Positions 32,856 to 43,395 of a DNA stretch of 64,000 nt are shown piece by piece. Positions within the stretch are counted from its first letter, which is position 1. Each line of letters begins with the position of its first letter. A program made the position numbers and the translations under genes. Source of the DNA: Hirudinaria manillensis (taxonomy: Eukaryota; Annelida; Clitellata; Hirudinida; Hirudinidae); NCBI GenBank assembly GCA_034509925.1, contig CM067533.1, forward strand, positions 4,092,035-4,156,034, in the 5' to 3' direction. Below the pieces are notes generated by a model that was given only the letters and a program-made list of their open reading frames with translations, was not told the DNA's origin and did no database searches.

Positions 32856-33283
32856 TTTCAAAGATCGATCAAAAATATTAACGCAAACGCTCTCCGAATA
32901 TTACACCCGTCAGCTGCGCCGTCCGAACCAATAATGACGACTCTATCGAAATTCCCACTTTTATAGACTTAGAACAATAGAGGGGCGGAGCTTGCGAGCG
33001 CGCGCCGCGCACGTGATGACGCGTATATAAATATACATTTATTTATTGTAATTTTCGTTATTAATTATTTCGTAATAAATATCGAATTGCCGTATTGTAA
33101 TAAACAAATAAATATTTATTAATAAATTAATTATTTTATTTTTATATTTTATTAATTAATTTATTATTTATTTAATTTATATACCGAGGCTCATAGTAAA
33201 AAAAAAGAGAGTTTTTTTTTTTAGATTATTTATATTTGTATATGAAATCTAATAGAAAAAAATAAATAAAAAAACATTCTCCT

Positions 33284-34579
33284 TTAATCTTCGGGGGAGA
33301 CGTCGAACTCTACCCCGCATTTCGCTGCGAGCCTCACGAGTTTCTTGAAGGTCTGCTGGATCCACGGGGCGTTGCCGAGGCAACCTTCCACGATCGAAAG
33401 GCTGTCGGACTTTTTGGAAGTCTGGTACCTGACTTCGTCGTTCGACTGAAGGAAGGTTTCATATTTAAAATGCTTTCCACCATGATAGGCGAGCATCGGT
33501 CCGAGCGCCTGCTCGCTCACCAGGTAGGCGACCCTTTCGAATGAATTTGACAGCTTGGCCAGAGTCTTCGGGTCGTATTTTGGACCGCTGAGAGTTAGAA
33601 CCCTGGTGGCCGGCGCGCTCTTGGTCACCTCGCACTGAGGATTGAATCTTTTATCCATTTTATCTATCTCTTCCACTCTGAAAAAGGGCAGTCGGTCGAG
33701 GGAATCGACGACTTTCTCGTCCCAACAAACCCTCGATATCACCAACCTCCGGCATTCCGAAAGCAGATAGTCAATCTGCTCCAACGAGCTGGCGAAGTAG
33801 CTATGAGTTTGGGCTTTATCCAAGAACGAAGAGTCCATATTTTGACTCAACAGACTCTGTATGTATACTTTGAACAAATGAAGTAGTTGGCCGCCCTCCA
33901 ACTCCTCGTCTATTTTCGGTGGCAGAGATCCCTTCGTTAGTTTTACAACCTCGGGAGTTTTGCCCCTAGACGTCAAAACGTCGACCTCGACGTGCCTGAA
34001 GCTGGTCGCCAAACTATTCATGTCCTTGTAGGCCGAAAATCTCGAAGAACCTTCGTGCAGCGTCACGTCTCCTCTCTTGATCGGTTCGAATCTTTTTAGC
34101 ATATTTCCCAAAGAGACGAGATATAAGGGAAACGGTGCATCGGCGCAGTAAGCGTCCTTTGCCGCAACGAAGTCTCCTACTTCGAGAAGGTGTGGTTCGT
34201 TCGAATCGATAGGACGCGGGCGAATTGGCTTCGGAGACGAGAAATTTGAGACCGACTTGTCCGACGATTCATTTGCTCTCGATTGATACGGAGAAAGTCT
34301 GGGTCTGCCTCGTCCTCTTTTCACGGGCTTTCCGGCAGTAGCTTCTTTTTCAAATCCGGCCGGACATTGGTTAGGGTTGATCTTTTTAACGGCATTAGAG
34401 GTTTCCTCGACGACGGTGCCAGTGCTTCTGTCGTACAGGAAACTATCTGCAACGCTGCCGTCAGCATTTCGTACGACTATGCGGTCGTATTTTTCGGAGC
34501 CAGCACGCTTGTCCACAGTGCACGACTCAACCGGAACGCCATCCATTTGCAGAAGGAGAACGAAATCGTCTTGGCTCAT
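33284..34579 (-). CDS. Array unit 20: AT-hook protein, 431 aa
   Basis: Protein identical to unit 1. Step 1,724 bp. C-type spacer, the last C-type unit. Confidence 0.85.
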   Translation of the reverse strand: MSQDDFVLLLQMDGVPVESCTVDKRAGSEKYDRIVVRNADGSVADSFLYDRSTGTVVEETSNAVKKINPNQCPAGFEKEATAGKPVKRGRGRPRLSPYQSRANESSDKSVSNFSSPKPIRPRPIDSNEPHLLEVGDFVAAKDAYCADAPFPLYLVSLGNMLKRFEPIKRGDVTLHEGSSRFSAYKDMNSLATSFRHVEVDVLTSRGKTPEVVKLTKGSLPPKIDEELEGGQLLHLFKVYIQSLLSQNMDSSFLDKAQTHSYFASSLEQIDYLLSECRRLVISRVCWDEKVVDSLDRLPFFRVEEIDKMDKRFNPQCEVTKSAPATRVLTLSGPKYDPKTLAKLSNSFERVAYLVSEQALGPMLAYHGGKHFKYETFLQSNDEVRYQTSKKSDSLSIVEGCLGNAPWIQQTFKKLVRLAAKCGVEFDVSPED

Positions 34580-35007
34580 TTTCAAAGATCGATCAAAAAT
34601 ATTAACGCAAACGCTCTCCGAATATTACACCCGTCAGCTGCGCCGTCCGAACCAATAATGACGACTCTATCGAAATTCCCACTTTTATAGACTTAGAACA
34701 ATAGAGGGGCGGAGCTTGCGAGCGCGCGCCGCGCACGTGATGACGCGTATATAAATATACATTTATTTATTGTAATTTTCGTTATTAATTATTTCGTAAT
34801 AAATATCGAATTGCCGTATTGTAATAAACAAATAAATATTTATTAATAAATTAATTATTTTATTTTTATATTTTATTAATTAATTTATTATTTATTTAAT
34901 TTATATACCGAGGCTCATAGTAAAAAAAAAGAGAGTTTTTTTTTTTAGATTATTTATATTTGTATATGAAATCTAATAGAAAAAAATAAATAAAAAAAAA
35001 TTCTCCT

Positions 35008-36303
35008 TTAATCTTCGGGGGAGACGTCGAACTCTACCCCGCATTTCGCTGCGAGCCTCACGAGTTTCTTGAAGGTCTGCTGGATCCACGGGGCGTTGCC
35101 GAGGCAACCTTCCACGATCGAAAGGCTGTCGGACTTTTTGGAAGTCTGGTACCTGACTTCGTCGTTCGACTGAAGGAAGGTTTCATATTTAAAATGCTTT
35201 CCACCATGATAGGCGAGCATCGGTCCGAGCGCCTGCTCGCTCACCAGGTAGGCGACCCTTTCGAATGAATTTGACAGCTTGGCCAGAGTCTTCGGGTCGT
35301 ATTTTGGACCGCTGAGAGTTAGAACCCTGGTGGCCGGCGCGCTCTTGGTCACCTCGCACTGAGGATTGAATCTTTTATCCATTTTATCTATCTCTTCCAC
35401 TCTGAAAAAGGGCAGTCGGTCGAGGGAATCGACGACTTTCTCGTCCCAACAAACCCTCGATATCACCAACCTCCGGCATTCCGAAAGCAGATAGTCAATC
35501 TGCTCCAACGAGCTGGCGAAGTAGCTATGAGTTTGGGCTTTATCCAAGAACGAAGAGTCCATATTTTGACTCAACAGACTCTGTATGTATACTTTGAACA
35601 AATGAAGTAGTTGGCCGCCCTCCAACTCCTCGTCTATTTTCGGTGGCAGAGATCCCTTCGTTAGTTTTACAACCTCGGGAGTTTTGCCCCTAGACGTCAA
35701 AACGTCGACCTCGACGTGCCTGAAGCTGGTCGCCAAACTATTCATGTCCTTGTAGGCCGAAAATCTCGAAGAACCTTCGTGCAGCGTCACGTCTCCTCTC
35801 TTGATCGGTTCGAATCTTTTTAGCATATTTCCCAAAGAGACGAGATATAAGGGAAACGGTGCATCGGCGCAGTAAGCGTCCTTTGCCGCAACGAAGTCTC
35901 CTACTTCGAGAAGGTGTGGTTCGTTCGAATCGATAGGACGCGGGCGAATTGGCTTCGGAGACGAGAAATTTGAGACCGACTTGTCCGACGATTCATTTGC
36001 TCTCGATTGATACGGAGAAAGTCTGGGTCTGCCTCGTCCTCTTTTCACGGGCTTTCCGGCAGTAGCTTCTTTTTCAAATCCGGCCGGACATTGGTTAGGG
36101 TTGATCTTTTTAACGGCATTAGAGGTTTCCTCGACGACGGTGCCAGTGCTTCTGTCGTACAGGAAACTATCTGCAACGCTGCCGTCAGCATTTCGTACGA
36201 CTATGCGGTCGTATTTTTCGGAGCCAGCACGCTTGTCCACAGTGCACGACTCAACCGGAACGCCATCCATTTGCAGAAGGAGAACGAAATCGTCTTGGCT
36301 CAT
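35008..36303 (-). CDS. Array unit 21: AT-hook protein, 431 aa
   Basis: Protein identical to unit 1. Step 1,724 bp. A type; units 21-25 are all A type. Confidence 0.85.
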   Translation of the reverse strand: MSQDDFVLLLQMDGVPVESCTVDKRAGSEKYDRIVVRNADGSVADSFLYDRSTGTVVEETSNAVKKINPNQCPAGFEKEATAGKPVKRGRGRPRLSPYQSRANESSDKSVSNFSSPKPIRPRPIDSNEPHLLEVGDFVAAKDAYCADAPFPLYLVSLGNMLKRFEPIKRGDVTLHEGSSRFSAYKDMNSLATSFRHVEVDVLTSRGKTPEVVKLTKGSLPPKIDEELEGGQLLHLFKVYIQSLLSQNMDSSFLDKAQTHSYFASSLEQIDYLLSECRRLVISRVCWDEKVVDSLDRLPFFRVEEIDKMDKRFNPQCEVTKSAPATRVLTLSGPKYDPKTLAKLSNSFERVAYLVSEQALGPMLAYHGGKHFKYETFLQSNDEVRYQTSKKSDSLSIVEGCLGNAPWIQQTFKKLVRLAAKCGVEFDVSPED

Positions 36304-36730
36304 TTTCAAAGATCGATCAAAAATATTAACGCAAACGCTCTCCGAATATTACACCCGTCAGCTGCGCCGTCCGAACCAATAATGACGACTCTATCGAAAT
36401 TCCCACTTTTATAGACTTAGAACAATAGAGGGGCGGAGCTTGCGAGCGCGCGCCGCGCACGTGATGACGCGTATATAAATATACATTTATTTATTGTAAT
36501 TTTCGTTATTAATTATTTCGTAATAAATATCGAATTGCCGTATTGTAATAAACAAATAAATATTTATTAATAAATTAATTATTTTATTTTTATATTTTAT
36601 TAATTAATTTATTATTTATTTAATTTATATACCGAGGCTCATAGTAAAAAAAAGAGAGTTTTTTTTTTTAGATTATTTATATTTGTATATGAAATCTAAT
36701 AGAAAAAAATAAATAAAAAAAAATTCTCCT

Positions 36731-38026
36731 TTAATCTTCGGGGGAGACGTCGAACTCTACCCCGCATTTCGCTGCGAGCCTCACGAGTTTCTTGAAGGTC
36801 TGCTGGATCCACGGGGCGTTGCCGAGGCAACCTTCCACGATCGAAAGGCTGTCGGACTTTTTGGAAGTCTGGTACCTGACTTCGTCGTTCGACTGAAGGA
36901 AGGTTTCATATTTAAAATGCTTTCCACCATGATAGGCGAGCATCGGTCCGAGCGCCTGCTCGCTCACCAGGTAGGCGACCCTTTCGAATGAATTTGACAG
37001 CTTGGCCAGAGTCTTCGGGTCGTATTTTGGACCGCTGAGAGTTAGAACCCTGGTGGCCGGCGCGCTCTTGGTCACCTCGCACTGAGGATTGAATCTTTTA
37101 TCCATTTTATCTATCTCTTCCACTCTGAAAAAGGGCAGTCGGTCGAGGGAATCGACGACTTTCTCGTCCCAACAAACCCTCGATATCACCAACCTCCGGC
37201 ATTCCGAAAGCAGATAGTCAATCTGCTCCAACGAGCTGGCGAAGTAGCTATGAGTTTGGGCTTTATCCAAGAACGAAGAGTCCATATTTTGACTCAACAG
37301 ACTCTGTATGTATACTTTGAACAAATGAAGTAGTTGGCCGCCCTCCAACTCCTCGTCTATTTTCGGTGGCAGAGATCCCTTCGTTAGTTTTACAACCTCG
37401 GGAGTTTTGCCCCTAGACGTCAAAACGTCGACCTCGACGTGCCTGAAGCTGGTCGCCAAACTATTCATGTCCTTGTAGGCCGAAAATCTCGAAGAACCTT
37501 CGTGCAGCGTCACGTCTCCTCTCTTGATCGGTTCGAATCTTTTTAGCATATTTCCCAAAGAGACGAGATATAAGGGAAACGGTGCATCGGCGCAGTAAGC
37601 GTCCTTTGCCGCAACGAAGTCTCCTACTTCGAGAAGGTGTGGTTCGTTCGAATCGATAGGACGCGGGCGAATTGGCTTCGGAGACGAGAAATTTGAGACC
37701 GACTTGTCCGACGATTCATTTGCTCTCGATTGATACGGAGAAAGTCTGGGTCTGCCTCGTCCTCTTTTCACGGGCTTTCCGGCAGTAGCTTCTTTTTCAA
37801 ATCCGGCCGGACATTGGTTAGGGTTGATCTTTTTAACGGCATTAGAGGTTTCCTCGACGACGGTGCCAGTGCTTCTGTCGTACAGGAAACTATCTGCAAC
37901 GCTGCCGTCAGCATTTCGTACGACTATGCGGTCGTATTTTTCGGAGCCAGCACGCTTGTCCACAGTGCACGACTCAACCGGAACGCCATCCATTTGCAGA
38001 AGGAGAACGAAATCGTCTTGGCTCAT
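36731..38026 (-). CDS. Array unit 22: AT-hook protein, 431 aa
   Basis: Protein identical to unit 1. Step 1,723 bp: the A-run before GAGAG is one base shorter (about 36645-36652). A type. Confidence 0.85.
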   Translation of the reverse strand: MSQDDFVLLLQMDGVPVESCTVDKRAGSEKYDRIVVRNADGSVADSFLYDRSTGTVVEETSNAVKKINPNQCPAGFEKEATAGKPVKRGRGRPRLSPYQSRANESSDKSVSNFSSPKPIRPRPIDSNEPHLLEVGDFVAAKDAYCADAPFPLYLVSLGNMLKRFEPIKRGDVTLHEGSSRFSAYKDMNSLATSFRHVEVDVLTSRGKTPEVVKLTKGSLPPKIDEELEGGQLLHLFKVYIQSLLSQNMDSSFLDKAQTHSYFASSLEQIDYLLSECRRLVISRVCWDEKVVDSLDRLPFFRVEEIDKMDKRFNPQCEVTKSAPATRVLTLSGPKYDPKTLAKLSNSFERVAYLVSEQALGPMLAYHGGKHFKYETFLQSNDEVRYQTSKKSDSLSIVEGCLGNAPWIQQTFKKLVRLAAKCGVEFDVSPED

Positions 38027-38454
38027 TTTCAAAGATCGATCAAAAATATTAACGCAAACGCTCTCCGAATATTACACCCGTCAGCTGCGCCGTCCGAACC
38101 AATAATGACGACTCTATCGAAATTCCCACTTTTATAGACTTAGAACAATAGAGGGGCGGAGCTTGCGAGCGCGCGCCGCGCACGTGATGACGCGTATATA
38201 AATATACATTTATTTATTGTAATTTTCGTTATTAATTATTTCGTAATAAATATCGAATTGCCGTATTGTAATAAACAAATAAATATTTATTAATAAATTA
38301 ATTATTTTATTTTTATATTTTATTAATTAATTTATTATTTATTTAATTTATATACCGAGGCTCATAGTAAAAAAAAAGAGAGTTTTTTTTTTTAGATTAT
38401 TTATATTTGTATATGAAATCTAATAGAAAAAAATAAATAAAAAAAAATTCTCCT

Positions 38455-39750
38455 TTAATCTTCGGGGGAGACGTCGAACTCTACCCCGCATTTCGCTGCG
38501 AGCCTCACGAGTTTCTTGAAGGTCTGCTGGATCCACGGGGCGTTGCCGAGGCAACCTTCCACGATCGAAAGGCTGTCGGACTTTTTGGAAGTCTGGTACC
38601 TGACTTCGTCGTTCGACTGAAGGAAGGTTTCATATTTAAAATGCTTTCCACCATGATAGGCGAGCATCGGTCCGAGCGCCTGCTCGCTCACCAGGTAGGC
38701 GACCCTTTCGAATGAATTTGACAGCTTGGCCAGAGTCTTCGGGTCGTATTTTGGACCGCTGAGAGTTAGAACCCTGGTGGCCGGCGCGCTCTTGGTCACC
38801 TCGCACTGAGGATTGAATCTTTTATCCATTTTATCTATCTCTTCCACTCTGAAAAAGGGCAGTCGGTCGAGGGAATCGACGACTTTCTCGTCCCAACAAA
38901 CCCTCGATATCACCAACCTCCGGCATTCCGAAAGCAGATAGTCAATCTGCTCCAACGAGCTGGCGAAGTAGCTATGAGTTTGGGCTTTATCCAAGAACGA
39001 AGAGTCCATATTTTGACTCAACAGACTCTGTATGTATACTTTGAACAAATGAAGTAGTTGGCCGCCCTCCAACTCCTCGTCTATTTTCGGTGGCAGAGAT
39101 CCCTTCGTTAGTTTTACAACCTCGGGAGTTTTGCCCCTAGACGTCAAAACGTCGACCTCGACGTGCCTGAAGCTGGTCGCCAAACTATTCATGTCCTTGT
39201 AGGCCGAAAATCTCGAAGAACCTTCGTGCAGCGTCACGTCTCCTCTCTTGATCGGTTCGAATCTTTTTAGCATATTTCCCAAAGAGACGAGATATAAGGG
39301 AAACGGTGCATCGGCGCAGTAAGCGTCCTTTGCCGCAACGAAGTCTCCTACTTCGAGAAGGTGTGGTTCGTTCGAATCGATAGGACGCGGGCGAATTGGC
39401 TTCGGAGACGAGAAATTTGAGACCGACTTGTCCGACGATTCATTTGCTCTCGATTGATACGGAGAAAGTCTGGGTCTGCCTCGTCCTCTTTTCACGGGCT
39501 TTCCGGCAGTAGCTTCTTTTTCAAATCCGGCCGGACATTGGTTAGGGTTGATCTTTTTAACGGCATTAGAGGTTTCCTCGACGACGGTGCCAGTGCTTCT
39601 GTCGTACAGGAAACTATCTGCAACGCTGCCGTCAGCATTTCGTACGACTATGCGGTCGTATTTTTCGGAGCCAGCACGCTTGTCCACAGTGCACGACTCA
39701 ACCGGAACGCCATCCATTTGCAGAAGGAGAACGAAATCGTCTTGGCTCAT
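38455..39750 (-). CDS. Array unit 23: AT-hook protein, 431 aa
   Basis: Protein identical to unit 1. Step 1,724 bp. A-type spacer. Confidence 0.85.
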   Translation of the reverse strand: MSQDDFVLLLQMDGVPVESCTVDKRAGSEKYDRIVVRNADGSVADSFLYDRSTGTVVEETSNAVKKINPNQCPAGFEKEATAGKPVKRGRGRPRLSPYQSRANESSDKSVSNFSSPKPIRPRPIDSNEPHLLEVGDFVAAKDAYCADAPFPLYLVSLGNMLKRFEPIKRGDVTLHEGSSRFSAYKDMNSLATSFRHVEVDVLTSRGKTPEVVKLTKGSLPPKIDEELEGGQLLHLFKVYIQSLLSQNMDSSFLDKAQTHSYFASSLEQIDYLLSECRRLVISRVCWDEKVVDSLDRLPFFRVEEIDKMDKRFNPQCEVTKSAPATRVLTLSGPKYDPKTLAKLSNSFERVAYLVSEQALGPMLAYHGGKHFKYETFLQSNDEVRYQTSKKSDSLSIVEGCLGNAPWIQQTFKKLVRLAAKCGVEFDVSPED

Positions 39751-40178
39751 TTTCAAAGATCGATCAAAAATATTAACGCAAACGCTCTCCGAATATTACA
39801 CCCGTCAGCTGCGCCGTCCGAACCAATAATGACGACTCTATCGAAATTCCCACTTTTATAGACTTAGAACAATAGAGGGGCGGAGCTTGCGAGCGCGCGC
39901 CGCGCACGTGATGACGCGTATATAAATATACATTTATTTATTGTAATTTTCGTTATTAATTATTTCGTAATAAATATCGAATTGCCGTATTGTAATAAAC
40001 AAATAAATATTTATTAATAAATTAATTATTTTATTTTTATATTTTATTAATTAATTTATTATTTATTTAATTTATATACCGAGGCTCATAGTAAAAAAAA
40101 AGAGAGTTTTTTTTTTTAGATTATTTATATTTGTATATGAAATCTAATAGAAAAAAATAAATAAAAAAAAATTCTCCT

Positions 40179-41474
40179 TTAATCTTCGGGGGAGACGTCG
40201 AACTCTACCCCGCATTTCGCTGCGAGCCTCACGAGTTTCTTGAAGGTCTGCTGGATCCACGGGGCGTTGCCGAGGCAACCTTCCACGATCGAAAGGCTGT
40301 CGGACTTTTTGGAAGTCTGGTACCTGACTTCGTCGTTCGACTGAAGGAAGGTTTCATATTTAAAATGCTTTCCACCATGATAGGCGAGCATCGGTCCGAG
40401 CGCCTGCTCGCTCACCAGGTAGGCGACCCTTTCGAATGAATTTGACAGCTTGGCCAGAGTCTTCGGGTCGTATTTTGGACCGCTGAGAGTTAGAACCCTG
40501 GTGGCCGGCGCGCTCTTGGTCACCTCGCACTGAGGATTGAATCTTTTATCCATTTTATCTATCTCTTCCACTCTGAAAAAGGGCAGTCGGTCGAGGGAAT
40601 CGACGACTTTCTCGTCCCAACAAACCCTCGATATCACCAACCTCCGGCATTCCGAAAGCAGATAGTCAATCTGCTCCAACGAGCTGGCGAAGTAGCTATG
40701 AGTTTGGGCTTTATCCAAGAACGAAGAGTCCATATTTTGACTCAACAGACTCTGTATGTATACTTTGAACAAATGAAGTAGTTGGCCGCCCTCCAACTCC
40801 TCGTCTATTTTCGGTGGCAGAGATCCCTTCGTTAGTTTTACAACCTCGGGAGTTTTGCCCCTAGACGTCAAAACGTCGACCTCGACGTGCCTGAAGCTGG
40901 TCGCCAAACTATTCATGTCCTTGTAGGCCGAAAATCTCGAAGAACCTTCGTGCAGCGTCACGTCTCCTCTCTTGATCGGTTCGAATCTTTTTAGCATATT
41001 TCCCAAAGAGACGAGATATAAGGGAAACGGTGCATCGGCGCAGTAAGCGTCCTTTGCCGCAACGAAGTCTCCTACTTCGAGAAGGTGTGGTTCGTTCGAA
41101 TCGATAGGACGCGGGCGAATTGGCTTCGGAGACGAGAAATTTGAGACCGACTTGTCCGACGATTCATTTGCTCTCGATTGATACGGAGAAAGTCTGGGTC
41201 TGCCTCGTCCTCTTTTCACGGGCTTTCCGGCAGTAGCTTCTTTTTCAAATCCGGCCGGACATTGGTTAGGGTTGATCTTTTTAACGGCATTAGAGGTTTC
41301 CTCGACGACGGTGCCAGTGCTTCTGTCGTACAGGAAACTATCTGCAACGCTGCCGTCAGCATTTCGTACGACTATGCGGTCGTATTTTTCGGAGCCAGCA
41401 CGCTTGTCCACAGTGCACGACTCAACCGGAACGCCATCCATTTGCAGAAGGAGAACGAAATCGTCTTGGCTCAT
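40179..41474 (-). CDS. Array unit 24: AT-hook protein, 431 aa
   Basis: Protein identical to unit 1. Step 1,724 bp. A-type spacer. Confidence 0.85.
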   Translation of the reverse strand: MSQDDFVLLLQMDGVPVESCTVDKRAGSEKYDRIVVRNADGSVADSFLYDRSTGTVVEETSNAVKKINPNQCPAGFEKEATAGKPVKRGRGRPRLSPYQSRANESSDKSVSNFSSPKPIRPRPIDSNEPHLLEVGDFVAAKDAYCADAPFPLYLVSLGNMLKRFEPIKRGDVTLHEGSSRFSAYKDMNSLATSFRHVEVDVLTSRGKTPEVVKLTKGSLPPKIDEELEGGQLLHLFKVYIQSLLSQNMDSSFLDKAQTHSYFASSLEQIDYLLSECRRLVISRVCWDEKVVDSLDRLPFFRVEEIDKMDKRFNPQCEVTKSAPATRVLTLSGPKYDPKTLAKLSNSFERVAYLVSEQALGPMLAYHGGKHFKYETFLQSNDEVRYQTSKKSDSLSIVEGCLGNAPWIQQTFKKLVRLAAKCGVEFDVSPED

Positions 41475-41901
41475 TTTCAAAGATCGATCAAAAATATTAA
41501 CGCAAACGCTCTCCGAATATTACACCCGTCAGCTGCGCCGTCCGAACCAATAATGACGACTCTATCGAAATTCCCACTTTTATAGACTTAGAACAATAGA
41601 GGGGCGGAGCTTGCGAGCGCGCGCCGCGCACGTGATGACGCGTATATAAATATACATTTATTTATTGTAATTTTCGTTATTAATTATTTCGTAATAAATA
41701 TCGAATTGCCGTATTGTAATAAACAAATAAATATTTATTAATAAATTAATTATTTTATTTTTATATTTTATTAATTAATTTATTATTTATTTAATTTATA
41801 TACCGAGGCTCATAGTAAAAAAAAAGAGAGTTTTTTTTTTAGATTATTTATATTTGTATATGAAATCTAATAGAAAAAAATAAATAAAAAAAAATTCTCC
41901 T

Positions 41902-43197
41902 TTAATCTTCGGGGGAGACGTCGAACTCTACCCCGCATTTCGCTGCGAGCCTCACGAGTTTCTTGAAGGTCTGCTGGATCCACGGGGCGTTGCCGAGGCA
42001 ACCTTCCACGATCGAAAGGCTGTCGGACTTTTTGGAAGTCTGGTACCTGACTTCGTCGTTCGACTGAAGGAAGGTTTCATATTTAAAATGCTTTCCACCA
42101 TGATAGGCGAGCATCGGTCCGAGCGCCTGCTCGCTCACCAGGTAGGCGACCCTTTCGAATGAATTTGACAGCTTGGCCAGAGTCTTCGGGTCGTATTTTG
42201 GACCGCTGAGAGTTAGAACCCTGGTGGCCGGCGCGCTCTTGGTCACCTCGCACTGAGGATTGAATCTTTTATCCATTTTATCTATCTCTTCCACTCTGAA
42301 AAAGGGCAGTCGGTCGAGGGAATCGACGACTTTCTCGTCCCAACAAACCCTCGATATCACCAACCTCCGGCATTCCGAAAGCAGATAGTCAATCTGCTCC
42401 AACGAGCTGGCGAAGTAGCTATGAGTTTGGGCTTTATCCAAGAACGAAGAGTCCATATTTTGACTCAACAGACTCTGTATGTATACTTTGAACAAATGAA
42501 GTAGTTGGCCGCCCTCCAACTCCTCGTCTATTTTCGGTGGCAGAGATCCCTTCGTTAGTTTTACAACCTCGGGAGTTTTGCCCCTAGACGTCAAAACGTC
42601 GACCTCGACGTGCCTGAAGCTGGTCGCCAAACTATTCATGTCCTTGTAGGCCGAAAATCTCGAAGAACCTTCGTGCAGCGTCACGTCTCCTCTCTTGATC
42701 GGTTCGAATCTTTTTAGCATATTTCCCAAAGAGACGAGATATAAGGGAAACGGTGCATCGGCGCAGTAAGCGTCCTTTGCCGCAACGAAGTCTCCTACTT
42801 CGAGAAGGTGTGGTTCGTTCGAATCGATAGGACGCGGGCGAATTGGCTTCGGAGACGAGAAATTTGAGACCGACTTGTCCGACGATTCATTTGCTCTCGA
42901 TTGATACGGAGAAAGTCTGGGTCTGCCTCGTCCTCTTTTCACGGGCTTTCCGGCAGTAGCTTCTTTTTCAAATCCGGCCGGACATTGGTTAGGGTTGATC
43001 TTTTTAACGGCATTAGAGGTTTCCTCGACGACGGTGCCAGTGCTTCTGTCGTACAGGAAACTATCTGCAACGCTGCCGTCAGCATTTCGTACGACTATGC
43101 GGTCGTATTTTTCGGAGCCAGCACGCTTGTCCACAGTGCACGACTCAACCGGAACGCCATCCATTTGCAGAAGGAGAACGAAATCGTCTTGGCTCAT
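41902..43197 (-). CDS. Array unit 25 (last at the right edge): AT-hook protein, 431 aa
   Basis: Protein identical to unit 1. Step 1,723 bp, with a T-run one base shorter. A type. This is the terminal complete copy. Its coding sequence is intact although the promoter immediately upstream is cut short by the array boundary. Confidence 0.85.
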   Translation of the reverse strand: MSQDDFVLLLQMDGVPVESCTVDKRAGSEKYDRIVVRNADGSVADSFLYDRSTGTVVEETSNAVKKINPNQCPAGFEKEATAGKPVKRGRGRPRLSPYQSRANESSDKSVSNFSSPKPIRPRPIDSNEPHLLEVGDFVAAKDAYCADAPFPLYLVSLGNMLKRFEPIKRGDVTLHEGSSRFSAYKDMNSLATSFRHVEVDVLTSRGKTPEVVKLTKGSLPPKIDEELEGGQLLHLFKVYIQSLLSQNMDSSFLDKAQTHSYFASSLEQIDYLLSECRRLVISRVCWDEKVVDSLDRLPFFRVEEIDKMDKRFNPQCEVTKSAPATRVLTLSGPKYDPKTLAKLSNSFERVAYLVSEQALGPMLAYHGGKHFKYETFLQSNDEVRYQTSKKSDSLSIVEGCLGNAPWIQQTFKKLVRLAAKCGVEFDVSPED

Positions 43198-43356
43198 TTT
43201 CAAAGATCGATCAAAAATATTAACGCAAACGCTCTCCGAATATTACACCCGTCAGCTGCGCCGTCCGAACCAATAATGACGACTCTATCGAAATTCCCAC
43301 TTTTATAGACTTAGAACAATAGAGGGGCGGAGCTTGCGAGAGCGCGCCGCGCACGT
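43198..43356 (-). promoter_or_regulatory. Truncated promoter of the terminal array gene
   Basis: The TATA box (43300-43308) and GC box are kept. One base differs from all other units (GAGAGCGCG in place of GAGCGCGCG at about 43341). The sequence stops inside the E-box: CACGT is followed by ACCTGAC in place of GATGACG. The terminal copy therefore lacks the full CACGTG and everything upstream of it, and may be expressed differently. Confidence 0.7.
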
Positions 43357-43395
43357 ACCTGACTTCGTCGTTCGACTGATGGAAAGTTTCATATT
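43355..43395 (-). pseudogene. 41-bp relic of a further array unit at the array boundary
   Basis: These 41 bases match plus-strand array positions 2409-2449 (the C-terminal part of the gene) with two mismatches. The spacer and the first ~140 bp of that next unit are missing, so the relic is joined directly to the promoter of unit 25. The join shares GTA with the E-box side, consistent with a deletion at microhomology. Beyond the relic the match stops and LINE sequence begins. Confidence 0.65.

Larger units (their letters stand above)
1..43354 (-). repeat. Head-to-tail tandem array of a ~1,724-bp gene unit, at least 26 copies
   Basis: The same unit recurs with stop-codon positions 542, 2266, 3990, 5714, 7435 and so on to 41902. 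Most steps are 1,724 bp; others are 1,717, 1,721, 1,723 or 1,725 bp. All copies point the same way. Reading on the minus strand, each unit consists of a promoter, an 80-nt predicted leader, a 431-codon intronless gene, and an AT-rich 3' spacer of about 260 bp. The coding and promoter parts look identical in every copy I compared. The differences lie in the spacer. The array continues beyond the left edge and ends at about 43,354. It is visibly richer in G+C and CpG in its genic part than the rest of the window. No transposase, terminal inverted repeat or LTR is visible in the unit. Confidence 0.97.

Noticed and set aside
1-43354. Array as histone, rRNA or 5S RNA cluster
   Set aside because: The protein has no histone-fold sequence or histone 3' stem-loop, and no rRNA-like sequence is present in the unit.
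1-43354. CRISPR array or bacterial island
   Set aside because: The repeat is a 1.7-kb gene unit, not short repeats with spacers, and the flanks are spliced animal genes.
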